53,967 nucleotides of DNA from an uncultured Eubacteriales bacterium (GTDB taxonomy: Bacteria > Bacillota > Clostridia > Christensenellales > CAG-138): NCBI GenBank assembly GCA_900544965.1, contig UQXE01000010.1, positions 1 through 53,967 of the forward strand. Reading direction: 5' to 3'. A program made the position numbers and the translations under genes. Positions 1 through 8,311 of the stretch are shown here, in pieces. How positions within the stretch are numbered: the stretch's first letter is position 1; every line of letters starts with the position of its first letter. The notes under the pieces were generated by a model. The model ran no database searches, was not told the DNA's origin, and worked only from the letters and a program-made list of their open reading frames with translations.

Positions 1-7
1 GGAGTTC

Positions 8-37
8 TTAGAACCTTTTTTGCAAAAAAGGTTCTAA
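8..37. repeat. Perfect 30-nt palindrome
   Basis: TTAGAACC, six T, GC, six A, GGTTCTAA reads identically on both strands. Its right arm overlaps the start of the first direct repeat at 30. With A and T runs inside the stem it could act as a bidirectional terminator, but it lies inside a repeat element and no adjacent gene is visible to the left. Confidence 0.6.
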
Positions 38-92
38 GCCGCCGGAGGCAATTCTTAAATCCGTAATTTTGGGCGGCATGTACGGCCAAAAT
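30..92. repeat. Direct repeat, unit 1
   Basis: A ~63-nt unit starting GGTTCTAAGCCGCCGGAGG and ending CGGCCAAAAT. It recurs at 188-249 with three differences by eye, including one deleted G. Both units lie inside dispersed repeat copy A. Confidence 0.75.
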
Positions 93-140
93 TACACCTT
101 GCGCATGCGTAAGCGATGAGCTTAACGCGTGCGGAAAAGC

Positions 141-168
141 TCAAAAAACGGAGTAATCCGTTTTTTGA
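141..168. repeat. Perfect hairpin, 12-bp stem
   Basis: TCAAAAAACGGA, loop GTAA, TCCGTTTTTTGA. It sits between the two direct repeats of copy A. The A/T-rich arms could terminate transcription in either direction; no gene seems to need it. Confidence 0.55.
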
Positions 169-187
169 ACCGCCTATGGCGGTAATA

Positions 188-249
188 GGTTCTAAGCCGC
201 CGGAGGTAATTCTTAAATCCGTAATTTTGGCGGCGTGTACGGCCAAAAT
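188..249. repeat. Direct repeat, unit 2
   Basis: Second copy of the unit at 30-92, one base shorter. The surrounding sequence differs, so the pair marks a local duplication within the element. Confidence 0.75.
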
Positions 250-428
250 ATTAGAGCCGGATTTAAAATCAAGGACTGCGGTCCTCGAGAATCGGCGGTT
301 TTTTTGACAGTCCGCTCAATACGGTAATTACATAACAGCTAACGTCCAAAGCTTTTCCCAGCGGCCAGCCGCTGCGATTCCGTGACTTTACAATACATGC
401 GGCAGAGCAGGCCTTACTTTACTTTTAT

Positions 429-472
429 TTAACATATCATCCCTTTTGTACTTTACAAACGCAGGATAGAAT
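429..472 (+). promoter_or_regulatory. Probable pstS promoter with Pho-box-like hexamers
   Basis: A plausible -10 (TAGAAT, 467-472) lies 33 nt before the pstS start. No good -35 precedes it. TTAACA-like hexamers (TTTACA 387-392, TTAACA 429-434, TTTACA 452-457) resemble the TT(A/T/C)A(C/T)A elements bound by PhoP/PhoB in Bacillota. Their spacing is irregular, so the operator is tentative; control by the PhoB-like regulator of the same operon would be expected. Confidence 0.35.
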
Positions 473-505
473 CAATTCGTAAAGTATCGAAAGGAGAATG
501 AAAAC

Positions 506-1477
506 ATGAAAAAAACATTGGCATTGATTCTGGCAATTATGATGATTGCCTTTGCCGCAGTAGGCTGTACGGAAAGTGGAGGCGGATACGGGGATGAGGA
601 TAATACCGGCAGTCCCACCTCAGGCGCCACACCTAATTCAAAACCTTCCTCCAGCCCTTCGGCTAACCCTGCCGGCAGCACCGGCTTTGACAGAGAAAGG
701 GATATTACAGTAATTTCCAGGGAAGAAGGCTCTGGAACCAGGGGCGCGTTCATAGAGCTTACCGGAGTTGAACAGAAGGACGAAAACGGCGAAAAGGTGG
801 ACAAAACTACGCTGGACGCGCAGATAACCAACAGTACCTCCGTAATGATGACCGCCGTAGCCGGCAATGAGTATGCAATCGGTTATATTTCCCTTGGCTC
901 CCTCAATGAAACGGTTAAGGCTATAGCCATCGACGGAGTGGAAGCAAACGTTAAAAACATAAAGAATGGAACCTATTCCTTGGTACGCCCGTTCAATATT
1001 GCTACTAAAGCGGATATCAGCGAAGCGGCGTCAGATTTCATCAAGTTCATATTGAGCGCAGAAGGCCAGAAGGTCGTTGAGGATAGCGGCTATATCACGC
1101 TAGACGGCGCTAAAGCTTACGATGGAAACAAGCCTTCCGGCAAGATTGTAGTAGCCGGCTCATCGTCGGTAACTCCGGTAATGGAAAAGCTTAAGGAAGC
1201 GTATCTGCAGATAAACCCTGACGTGAAGATCGATATTCATCAGAGCGATTCGACTACGGGAATGACGTCGGCCATAAATGGAATATGCGATATAGGAATG
1301 GCGTCGAGGGATCTAAAGGAAAGCGAACTGTCAAGCGGGCTTACCGCCACCGTTATAGCTCAGGATGGCATTGCAGTCATCGTCAACAATGACAATCCCA
1401 TAACCGGTATGACCGTAGAGCAGATAAGGGATATATATATCGGAACGGTTACGAGCTGGAAGGGCTTTGCGGAATAA
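506..1477 (+). CDS. pstS: Phosphate-binding lipoprotein PstS, permuted lobe order
   Basis: Extracellular phosphate-binding lipoprotein of the Pst ABC importer, 323 aa. A lipoprotein signal ends at AVGC (Cys21), followed by a Ser/Pro/Gly linker to about residue 60. The PstS motifs are present but in permuted order. Residues ~66-205 carry what is normally the C-terminal half (VISREEGSGTRGAF, FNIATK, FIKFILSAEGQ). Residues ~213-318 carry what is normally the N-terminal half (VAGSSSVTPVMEKL, DIGMASRDLKESE, DGIAVIVNNDNP). The protein ends at TSWKGFAE, where canonical PstS would continue into the VISREEGSGTR segment, so the permutation is clean rather than a truncation. The start follows AAAGGAG. 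First gene of the pst-pho operon. I recall similar proteins in other Clostridia but cannot check here. Confidence 0.93.
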   Translation: MKKTLALILAIMMIAFAAVGCTESGGGYGDEDNTGSPTSGATPNSKPSSSPSANPAGSTGFDRERDITVISREEGSGTRGAFIELTGVEQKDENGEKVDKTTLDAQITNSTSVMMTAVAGNEYAIGYISLGSLNETVKAIAIDGVEANVKNIKNGTYSLVRPFNIATKADISEAASDFIKFILSAEGQKVVEDSGYITLDGAKAYDGNKPSGKIVVAGSSSVTPVMEKLKEAYLQINPDVKIDIHQSDSTTGMTSAINGICDIGMASRDLKESELSSGLTATVIAQDGIAVIVNNDNPITGMTVEQIRDIYIGTVTSWKGFAE

Positions 1478-1498
1478 GGGGCTTCTTTCGGCGGATGA

Positions 1499-1517
1499 GG
1501 GCAGGTTAAGCCTGCCC
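1499..1517 (+). terminator. Intercistronic hairpin between pstS and pstC
   Basis: GGGCAGG, loop TTAAG, CCTGCCC, followed by CTTTACCCTT. It lacks a clean U-run, so it is more likely a partial attenuator or 3'-end stabiliser that keeps pstS expressed above the transporter genes, as is common in binding-protein operons. Confidence 0.5.
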
Positions 1518-1537
1518 CTTTACCCTTAGGAGGGACT

Positions 1538-2389
1538 ATGGCGAAAATAAGAGAAATGCTTATGCGCGGGGTATTCTTTCTCGCTGCGCTTGCCTCAATA
1601 CTGGCTGTTATTCTGATATGCGTGTTTCTGTTTGCCAACGGAATACCGGCAATAGGAGAAATAGGCGTGTTTAAATTCCTTCTTGGTACCCAATGGCGTC
1701 CGAGCAACGATATCTACGGCATATTGCCCATGATACTGGGAAGCCTTTATGTGACAGCGGGAGCGGTCATAATCGGAGTACCGATAGGGGTACTAACGGC
1801 TGTATTTATGGCAAGGTTCTGTAAAAAACGGTTGTATAAGGCGCTGAAGCCGGCAATAGGCCTTCTCGCCGGAATCCCTTCAATCGTTTACGGCTTTTTT
1901 GGACTGGTGGTCCTCGTTCCGTTTATCAGAAATACCTTTGGGGGCGATGGCAGCAGTATTCTTACAGCCTCGGTGCTCTTAGGGATTATGATACTCCCTA
2001 CCATAATAAGCGTCGCCGAGGCTTCGCTTAGGGCGGTTCCGGAGCAGTATTACGAGGGTGCGCTGGCGCTGGGCGCCACGCACGAGCGAAGCGTGTTCTT
2101 TACCGTGCTTCCGGCTGCGAAATCGGGTATATTTGCGGGCGTGGTGCTTGGCATCGGGCGCGCGATAGGAGAGGCCATGGCCGTTATGATGGTAGTAGGC
2201 AATCAGCCGAGACTGCCTGGCGGTATTCTGGAGGGTATAAGGACGCTCACGTCCAATATAGTCATGGAAATGGGCTATGCGACAGACCTGCACCGTGAGG
2301 CGCTTATAGCAACCGCCGTAGTATTATTTGTATTTATCCTTATCATCAATATTTCGTGTTCCGTGCTTAAAAGGAGGACAAACAAATGA
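1538..2389 (+). CDS. pstC: Phosphate ABC transporter permease PstC
   Basis: Inner-membrane permease of the PstSCAB phosphate importer; it pairs with PstA to form the channel. At 283 aa it has the normal length, with about six hydrophobic segments and a BPD_transp_1 fold. The EAA loop that contacts the ATPase is visible near residues 168-195 (YYEGALALGATHERSVFF, then VLPAAKSGI). The conserved GIPSIVYGFFGL motif precedes it. The start is set by TAGGAGGGACT just upstream. The stop overlaps the pstA start by 4 nt (ATGA), implying translational coupling. Confidence 0.96.
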   Translation: MAKIREMLMRGVFFLAALASILAVILICVFLFANGIPAIGEIGVFKFLLGTQWRPSNDIYGILPMILGSLYVTAGAVIIGVPIGVLTAVFMARFCKKRLYKALKPAIGLLAGIPSIVYGFFGLVVLVPFIRNTFGGDGSSILTASVLLGIMILPTIISVAEASLRAVPEQYYEGALALGATHERSVFFTVLPAAKSGIFAGVVLGIGRAIGEAMAVMMVVGNQPRLPGGILEGIRTLTSNIVMEMGYATDLHREALIATAVVLFVFILIINISCSVLKRRTNK

Positions 2390-3243
2390 GGGCGGTTTCC
2401 AAAGGCATGCCCGGCGGGCGCAGACAAGGGACGCTATCGGCGTTTTTGAGATTTATTGTACGCATTGCAGCGGTAATAACGGTTTCGGTGTTCGTATTCC
2501 TGGTAGGGTACATCCTGGTAAAGGGCGTTCCGCATATTACGCTGGATTTATTTGCGTTTAAATACACGTCTGAAAACGTATCGCTGTTCCCTGCCCTTGT
2601 AAACACGATTACGATGACGCTTGTATCGCTGCTGATCGCGGTGCCGCTTGGCATATTCGCGGCAATCTATCTTGTTGAGTACGCAAAGCGCGGCAATAAA
2701 TTCGTGGGTATCATAAGGACAACCGCGGAAACGTTGGCGGGAATCCCCTCGATAGTATATGGACTGTTCGGAATGCTGTTCTTTGTAACGGCGCTTGAAT
2801 GGAGCTATTCAATGCTTGCCGGAGCGTTTACGCTGTCAATAATGATACTTCCGCTGATCATCAGGACCACCGAGGAAGCGCTTATCTCGGTGCCGGATTC
2901 TTACAGAGAGGGCAGCTTCGGCCTTGGAGCGGGCAGGCTGCGCACAGTGTTTAGAATCGTGCTGCCCTCGGCGGTGCCGGGCATATTATCTGGAGTTATA
3001 CTGTCCATAGGCAGAATTGTCGGGGAGACGGCGGCTCTGATATATACGGCCGGAACCGTGGCTGATATACCGCCGGACCTCCTATCGTCGGGAAGAACAC
3101 TGGCGGTGCATATGTACGCGCTTTCCAACGAGGGGCTGTATATAGACCAGGCATATGCTACGGCCGTAGTATTGATCGTGATTGTATTTGGAATAAACGC
3201 GATGTCCGCGTTCATAGCAAAGAGGATAGCGAGGCAAGGATGA
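2386..3243 (+). CDS. pstA: Phosphate ABC transporter permease PstA
   Basis: Second channel subunit of the phosphate importer, 285 aa with six predicted membrane spans. It shows the family motif AGIPSIVYGLFGM and an EAA loop (SYREGSFGLGAGRLRTVFR). The Ile-Gly-Arg-x-x-Gly-Glu motif (IGRIVGETAALIYTAG) is typical of PstA. It overlaps pstC by 4 nt, and pstB begins directly after its stop codon. Homologous to PstC but clearly the A-type by order and C-terminal sequence. Confidence 0.96.
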   Translation: MRAVSKGMPGGRRQGTLSAFLRFIVRIAAVITVSVFVFLVGYILVKGVPHITLDLFAFKYTSENVSLFPALVNTITMTLVSLLIAVPLGIFAAIYLVEYAKRGNKFVGIIRTTAETLAGIPSIVYGLFGMLFFVTALEWSYSMLAGAFTLSIMILPLIIRTTEEALISVPDSYREGSFGLGAGRLRTVFRIVLPSAVPGILSGVILSIGRIVGETAALIYTAGTVADIPPDLLSSGRTLAVHMYALSNEGLYIDQAYATAVVLIVIVFGINAMSAFIAKRIARQG

Positions 3244-3993
3244 ATGGAAAAATTTATACTTAACAACGTAGAATTAAAATATGGCGACTTCACGGCGTTG
3301 AAGGACGTCAACTTGAAAATCCCGGAAAAGGAGATCACCGCTTTCATCGGGCCGTCGGGCTGCGGAAAGTCGACCCTGTTAAAGACGCTGAACCGAATGA
3401 ATGATCTGATTGAAAACTGTAAGATAACCGGAGAAATTTTGCTTGACGGGGAAGATATATATGGGAACATGGACGTAAACCTGCTGAGAAAGCGGGTAGG
3501 AATGGTTTTTCAAAAGCCTAACCCATTTCCAATGAGCGTGTACGACAACATAGCTTTCGGTCCTAAAACCCATGGAATCAGGTCAAAGGTTAAGCTTGAT
3601 GAAATCGTTGAAAAATCGCTCCGCGACGCTGCGATATGGGACGAGGTAAAGGATCGGTTAAAAAAAAGCGCCCTTGGCCTTTCGGGCGGTCAGCAGCAGC
3701 GGTTGTGTATCGCAAGGGCGCTTGCGGTGGGGCCGGAGGTACTGCTTATGGACGAACCGACCAGCGCGCTGGATCCTATATCCACCTCAAAGATTGAAGA
3801 GCTTGCCACAGAATTGAAGCGGGACTATACTATAATTATAGTTACGCACAATATGCAGCAGGCGGTTCGCATATCGGATAGAACCGCGTTTTTCCTCATA
3901 GGCGAGGTTGTTGAGTACAACAGCACGGAAAAGCTGTTCTCAATGCCGGAGGATAAACGGACCGAGGATTATATAACCGGGAGGTTTGGATAA
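3244..3993 (+). CDS. pstB: Phosphate ABC transporter ATPase PstB
   Basis: Cytoplasmic ATPase that drives phosphate import, 249 aa, full length. Walker A GPSGCGKS is at residues 36-43, the ABC signature LSGGQQQ at 146-152, Walker B VLLMDEPTSALD from about 166 and the switch His in VTHNMQQA. LNRMNDL and the PNPFPMSVYDN Q-loop region are diagnostic of PstB rather than other ABC ATPases. The ATG follows the pstA stop directly, with AAGGA-type complementarity inside the pstA end. Confidence 0.97.
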   Translation: MEKFILNNVELKYGDFTALKDVNLKIPEKEITAFIGPSGCGKSTLLKTLNRMNDLIENCKITGEILLDGEDIYGNMDVNLLRKRVGMVFQKPNPFPMSVYDNIAFGPKTHGIRSKVKLDEIVEKSLRDAAIWDEVKDRLKKSALGLSGGQQQRLCIARALAVGPEVLLMDEPTSALDPISTSKIEELATELKRDYTIIIVTHNMQQAVRISDRTAFFLIGEVVEYNSTEKLFSMPEDKRTEDYITGRFG

Positions 3994-3994
3994 G

Positions 3995-4642
3995 ATGCGC
4001 AGCAAATTCGACGAACAGCTGGAACTTTTGAATGTGGAGCTAATAAAGATGGGTTCGCTATGCGAGGACGCCATATCATCAGCTGTAAGGGCGCTTTTAG
4101 AGAATGACCGAAAGCTGGCTCAGGACGTGTTTTCGATAGACGGCGAGATTGACCAGATGGAACGGGATATAGAGTCGCTGTGTATGAAGCTGTTGTTGCA
4201 GCAGCAGCCCGTAGCAAGCGACCTGAGGCTTATATCCTCTGCGATAAAGATGATATCGGACATGGAACGCATAGGGGACCAGGCGTCGGACATCGCTGAA
4301 ATAAGCGAGTTTATCAGCGTAAATGAGGATGACAAGAGACTTATTGGTGATATGTCAAACGCGGCTATAAGGATGGTTACGCGGAGCATAGATTCATTCG
4401 TTAGACGCGATATAGAGCTGGCCTATGATGTCATAGAAGCGGACGACGCCGTCGACGGACTATTTGATAGGGTAAAAAACGTTTTAATAACAACAATATC
4501 AAACTTTCCGGATCGCGGCGGATATTGCCTTGACCTGCTTATGATCGCAAAATATCTTGAGCGTATAGGGGATCATGCCACCAATATAGCGGAGTGGGTC
4601 GAGTTTTCCATAACGGGACTTTATAAAGGAGAACCATTATGA
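3995..4642 (+). CDS. phoU: Phosphate signalling protein PhoU
   Basis: PhoU links PstSCAB transport activity to the PhoR kinase and limits Pho activation when phosphate is plentiful. The protein is 215 aa, all helical, with two PhoU repeats. Metal-binding E/DxxxD motifs appear in both halves (MISDMERIGDQASDIAE and LLMIAKYLERIGDHATNIAE). I chose ATG 3995 because GGGAGG lies 9 nt upstream. An in-frame TTG at 3986 would leave no spacing for that site. Its last codons overlap the regulator gene by 4 nt. Confidence 0.95.
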   Translation: MRSKFDEQLELLNVELIKMGSLCEDAISSAVRALLENDRKLAQDVFSIDGEIDQMERDIESLCMKLLLQQQPVASDLRLISSAIKMISDMERIGDQASDIAEISEFISVNEDDKRLIGDMSNAAIRMVTRSIDSFVRRDIELAYDVIEADDAVDGLFDRVKNVLITTISNFPDRGGYCLDLLMIAKYLERIGDHATNIAEWVEFSITGLYKGEPL

Positions 4643-5310
4643 TTTATATAGTAGAAGATGATGAAAATATCAGGGAACTTGTGGTATACACCTTGAAGAG
4701 CACGGGCTTTGAGGCCGAAGGCTTTGAAAGGGGCGAACCGTTCTGGGGCGCGCTGAAAACGCGGATGCCCTCGCTTGTTCTGCTAGACATAATGCTTCCA
4801 GAGGAGGACGGGCTGACAATTTTAAAGAGGCTCAGGACCGATCCGCGCACAAAGCGGCTTCCCGTAATGATGCTTACCGCAAAGGGGACGGAGTATGACA
4901 AGGTCCTCGGCCTTGACGGGGGAGCGGACGATTATATAGCCAAGCCGTTCGGAATGATGGAATTGGTGGCGAGAATAAGGGCGCTCCTTCGAAGGACGGC
5001 CGATGAAGGAGAGGCGGGCCAGCTTAAGTACGAAGGTCTTTGCGTTGATAAATTAAAGCATACGGTTACGGCCGATGGCAATGATGTGGCGCTGACATTT
5101 AAAGAGTTTGAGCTTTTGTGCACGCTGCTTGAGGCGGACGGGAATGTGATGACCAGAGACACCCTCCTTACGAAGATCTGGGGCTATGACTTTGACGGGG
5201 AAACCAGAACGGTGGATGTACATGTGCGGACGCTCAGGCAAAAGCTGGGGCATTACGGGGAGATAATAGAAACGGTAAGGGGACTGGGCTACAGGATCAA
5301 GGAAAGATGA
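4639..5310 (+). CDS. phoB: OmpR/PhoB-family phosphate response regulator
   Basis: DNA-binding response regulator expected to activate the Pho regulon, including this operon; also called phoP in Bacillota. It has 223 aa. The receiver domain has acidic residues E6/D7/D8, phospho-acceptor Asp50 in LVLLDIMLP, Thr80 and Lys102 in DDYIAKPF. A C-terminal winged helix (~130-223) ends in DVHVRTLRQKLG and ETVRGLGYRI. It overlaps both phoU and the kinase gene by 4 nt, so the three are translationally coupled. Confidence 0.93.
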   Translation: MIYIVEDDENIRELVVYTLKSTGFEAEGFERGEPFWGALKTRMPSLVLLDIMLPEEDGLTILKRLRTDPRTKRLPVMMLTAKGTEYDKVLGLDGGADDYIAKPFGMMELVARIRALLRRTADEGEAGQLKYEGLCVDKLKHTVTADGNDVALTFKEFELLCTLLEADGNVMTRDTLLTKIWGYDFDGETRTVDVHVRTLRQKLGHYGEIIETVRGLGYRIKER

Positions 5311-6971
5311 TGAGAAATAAGATTTTAAAGAGCATATGTTTGATATCGGCGCTTTCTCTGGTGCTGGTATCGGCTGTTGCCTTTTGCGTAATGTACGGAG
5401 ACTTTTACGAAAACATGAAGCAGGAAGTAAAGCGGGAGGCTTCTAATCTTATCAGGGCGGCTGAGCACCTTGGAGAGGAATACTTAAGCTCGGTCAACCT
5501 AGGAAGCGGCGACAGGGTTACGCTGGTTTCGGGGGATGGCACGGTGCTGTTTGACAGCCGCGCGGATGAGAGCTCGATGGGGAACCACCTGCAAAGGCCA
5601 GAGGTGCAGAAGGCTTTGACGGATGGCTTTGGCGAGGACACCCGACTCTCGGAAACCATAGATGAACAGACCTATTATTATGCGGTGCTGCTTAAAAACG
5701 GCAATATATTGCGCGTATCAAGGATAACGGACAGCGTTGTGGCCTCCGCGCTTAACCTTCTCCCATGGCTTATTGCCGCGGCAGGGGTAATATTGGGGGT
5801 GTCTGTGCTTGCCGCCCGCGGCGTAACAGGGCGGATAATAAAGCCGATCAATGAAATAAACCTTGACTCGCCCGAAAGCTGCGTGATATATGATGAGCTG
5901 GCGCCCCTGCTGACAAGAATAAGCAACCAGAATAGGGTTATTGTGGACCATATGAATGCTCTTACGGAGAAGGAAAGGGAGTTTTCCACGCTTACCGAAA
6001 ATATGCGTGAAGGATTCATTCTGGTTAACAGCCATTCGGAAGTAGTGGCCCATAATGAAAGCGCCGCCAGAACGTTGGGTTTTCATATGAACGAAAGAAG
6101 TTCAAGAAATGTAATAGCGTTCAATCGGAGCGCGGATTTTCAAAGCCTGGTGCAAACCGCAATCGACGGACATCCGGCTGAACGCGTGATTGAGATCAAC
6201 CACAGGTATTACCAGTTCATGGCCAACCCGATAAGGTCGGGCGAGGAGACAAAGGGCGCGGTAGTTCTCATCATCGATATAACGGAAAGGGAGGAAAGGG
6301 AACGGCTCAGGCGCGAATTCACGGCAAATGTGTCGCATGAACTGAAGACGCCGCTTACCTCAATATCGGGTTATGCTGAGATCATTAAAAACGGGCTTGT
6401 CAGGGCTGAAGACGTACCCAGATTCGCGAAAAACATATTCGATGAGGCAGGGCGTCTGATTACGCTTATAAACGATATAATCGAGCTGTCCCAGCTTGAT
6501 GAAAACGCCGAAGGGATGCAAAAAGAGTCCGTTAACCTCTATGATGTTGCAAAGGACATAGTTAATAGGCTGCGCCCAGGCGCAGATAAAGCGGGAGTGA
6601 CATTGTCAATAGAAGGCAGATCCTGCGAGGTAACGGGCGTAAGGCGGCTGCTGGACGAGATGATATATAATCTTGTTGATAACGCTATAAAATATAACAA
6701 AACTGGCGGAAGCGTAAAGATTGCGATAAAAAGGCTGAGCGGCAAAACGGTCCTTTCAGTATCGGATACGGGTATCGGAATAAGAAAAGAGGAACAAGAG
6801 CGCGTCTTCGAGCGCTTTTACCGCGTGGACAGGAGCCGTTCAAGGGATGCGGGCGGAACAGGCCTGGGGCTATCCATAGTCAAGCACGGGGCAATGCTCC
6901 ATGGGGCGGGAATAAGGCTTGAAAGCGAGCTAAACAAAGGAACGGACGTGACAATAACCTTTAAGCAATAA
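5307..6971 (+). CDS. phoR: PhoR-type sensor histidine kinase
   Basis: Membrane sensor kinase paired with the preceding regulator, 554 aa. Order: TM1 (~10-30), extracytoplasmic region (~31-148), TM2 (~150-170), short linker, PAS domain (~225-325), HisKA with H-box NVSHELKTPLTS (His344) and a HATPase domain. The N box (LVDNAIKYN), G1 (SDTGIGI) and G2 (GGTGLGLSIVKH) are intact, so it should be active. The PAS domain with two TM segments is the usual PhoR plan. Last gene of the operon. Confidence 0.94.
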   Translation: MMRNKILKSICLISALSLVLVSAVAFCVMYGDFYENMKQEVKREASNLIRAAEHLGEEYLSSVNLGSGDRVTLVSGDGTVLFDSRADESSMGNHLQRPEVQKALTDGFGEDTRLSETIDEQTYYYAVLLKNGNILRVSRITDSVVASALNLLPWLIAAAGVILGVSVLAARGVTGRIIKPINEINLDSPESCVIYDELAPLLTRISNQNRVIVDHMNALTEKEREFSTLTENMREGFILVNSHSEVVAHNESAARTLGFHMNERSSRNVIAFNRSADFQSLVQTAIDGHPAERVIEINHRYYQFMANPIRSGEETKGAVVLIIDITEREERERLRREFTANVSHELKTPLTSISGYAEIIKNGLVRAEDVPRFAKNIFDEAGRLITLINDIIELSQLDENAEGMQKESVNLYDVAKDIVNRLRPGADKAGVTLSIEGRSCEVTGVRRLLDEMIYNLVDNAIKYNKTGGSVKIAIKRLSGKTVLSVSDTGIGIRKEEQERVFERFYRVDRSRSRDAGGTGLGLSIVKHGAMLHGAGIRLESELNKGTDVTITFKQ

Positions 6972-6989
6972 CCTGACATGATTGCCTAT

Positions 6990-7021
6990 TAGCGGCTAAC
7001 AGGGATCCCTGCCAGCCGTTA
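6990..7021 (+). terminator. Hairpin after phoR
   Basis: A long stem pairs 6990-7004 with 7007-7021 around a CAGGGATCCCTG palindrome, with one G-U pair and two mismatches. It is the only strong hairpin after the pst-pho operon. It is followed by AATTTAACG rather than a U-run, so intrinsic termination is uncertain. Confidence 0.4.
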
Positions 7022-7450
7022 ATTTAACGATAAAGGACATAGAAACCGCAATTAAGCGTCAATAACAGAGTGTTATACAGATTGATAAAATTACAAAACA
7101 TAAATAATTTAAGAATATACGGCGGTTGAAGCAGGAAAATCCGCAAAGCGTATAAACGTTTAATATGATATATTAAAACAGGCCGTAAGAAGCTTGTGGA
7201 AAACTGCTTATAAAATTTGGCAACTATAAAACAATCATTTTTGAATAGAAAAATCAAGACATAAGATAAATTTTAATAGCAAATACGCCTTTAAAAGGTT
7301 ATTGCTTAGAAGAAACATCTGGCAATTTAAAAACAAGTCATGTATTTTTTTGCCGATGGTTTAAATATAAATAACAAAGCCGATATAGCGCAAAGTCCAG
7401 ATAAATATATAATTTAGTGGTATGCTCAGTTTAATGGTATAATAAAATCA
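7022..7450. other. AT-rich gene-free stretch
   Basis: About 430 nt of markedly AT-rich sequence. A 77-codon frame on the minus strand has low-complexity hydrophobic content and no ribosome binding site, so I do not call it. I see no RNA gene. It ends where repeat copy B begins. Confidence 0.5.
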
Positions 7451-7580
7451 GACTGTCAAAAGACCCTGGGATTGTCAAGAGCCGCAGCCCTTGACTTTAA
7501 ATCCGGCTCTGACGGCATGCGCGTCAGAGCCGGATGAAACCCGTAATCTCAAAAAAGCGGCTGCGCCACTTTTTTGACAC
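7451..7580 (+). repeat. Dispersed repeat, copy B (complete, 126-130 bp)
   Basis: Bounded by TGTCAAAA (7454) and its complement TTTTTGACA (ending 7579), so it has short terminal inverted repeats. It contains an inner palindrome, ATCCGGCTCTGACGG paired with CGTCAGAGCCGGAT, around GCATGCGC. Copy C (39972-40154) is the same element inverted with an extra ~60-nt insert. Copy A shares its left ~60 nt. No coding capacity. It lies directly upstream of the TetR-type gene and may supply or displace that gene's upstream sequence. Confidence 0.75.
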
Positions 7581-7612
7581 GTCGATTGCTAGTTCTTATG
7601 GGGGGTGGCTAT

Positions 7613-8161
7613 GTGCCTGATTCCAATATAACCAAAAAGGCGCTTTCGGCAGCAATGAAAAGGTTGATGAATGATAAATCCTTTTCAAAAATAAGCGTTG
7701 GCGATATTTGTGATGTATGCGGAATGAACCGTAAGAGCTTTTATTACCATTTCAAGGATAAATACAGCTTGGTAAACTGGATTTATTATACCGAGTTTGT
7801 TGATACGATATATGACAGGTCATATGAGGATGGGTGGACCCTTATGGAGGATATATGCCGCTATTTCTATGAAAACAGACGTTTTTATACGAACGCGCTT
7901 CAGGTAACCGGCCAAAACTCATTCAGAGACTACTTCACAGAAGTGCTGCATCCGATTATTCATATATATCTGAAAGAAATATTCTCTAGTAGTGCCGATT
8001 TAAACTTTTTTGAAACATTTTTTACCGATGCCATGCTTGCCGCTCTGGAAAGATGGCTTACGGACAATCCCTGCTTAGAGCCAGATAAGTTTGTAGCGTT
8101 GCTAAGGGATTCAATAACATGCGTTGCGTTGAAAATAGTAAAGGATATAGAGGGAGAATAG
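7613..8161 (+). CDS. TetR/AcrR-family transcriptional regulator (DhaS-like)
   Basis: DNA-binding regulator of 182 aa. The N-terminal helix-turn-helix is clear (FSKISVGDICDVCGMNRKSF, then YYHFKDKYSLVNWIYY), matching the DhaS-like branch with a TetR_C_8-type C-terminal domain. I chose GTG 7613 because it follows GGGGGTGG at the right spacing and matches where the family normally begins. An ATG at 7598 and a TTG at 7574, inside the repeat, are longer but lack ribosome binding sites. The ligand is unknown. Position suggests it could regulate the downstream SipW/TasA cluster, but that is inference only. Confidence 0.85.
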   Translation: MPDSNITKKALSAAMKRLMNDKSFSKISVGDICDVCGMNRKSFYYHFKDKYSLVNWIYYTEFVDTIYDRSYEDGWTLMEDICRYFYENRRFYTNALQVTGQNSFRDYFTEVLHPIIHIYLKEIFSSSADLNFFETFFTDAMLAALERWLTDNPCLEPDKFVALLRDSITCVALKIVKDIEGE

Positions 8162-8282
8162 GGTGCAGATCTATGGCTTGGCGTTAAAATACATTATATC
8201 TATATATTTTAAATGACAATCAATATAATTTTAATAAATAATTAAAAATTTACTATAATTTTAATTTAATGGAATATATATG

Positions 8283-8311
8283 TTGACAGATCATGAATGG
8301 CGTGCTAGTAT
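8283..8311 (+). promoter_or_regulatory. Sigma-A-type promoter for the SipW/TasA cluster
   Basis: TTGACA (8283-8288), a 17-nt spacer, TAGTAT (8306-8311). It is the only strong promoter before the secreted-protein genes. Transcription would start near 8318 and leave a leader of almost 200 nt. Confidence 0.75.

Larger units (their letters stand above)
1..310 (-). repeat. Dispersed repeat, copy A (cut by window edge)
   Basis: Read on the minus strand, this begins with CTGTCAAAAAAACC at 310 and continues through CCGCAG, CCTTGA and TTTAAATCCGGCTCT. The same left end opens copy B (7451-7580, plus) and copy C (39972-40154, minus). Beyond about 60 nt copy A has its own content: two direct repeats (30-92, 188-249) and two perfect hairpins (8-37, 141-168). 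Its other end may lie outside the window. No protein is encoded; small open frames here look accidental. It resembles a non-autonomous, MITE-like element, but that is inference. Confidence 0.6.

Noticed and set aside
1..310. Small genes in the left repeat (63-codon frames on both strands)
   Set aside because: They follow the direct-repeat and palindrome structure and lack ribosome binding sites.
7024..7257. Minus-strand 77-codon hydrophobic frame
   Set aside because: AT-rich sequence, no ribosome binding site, no recognisable motif.
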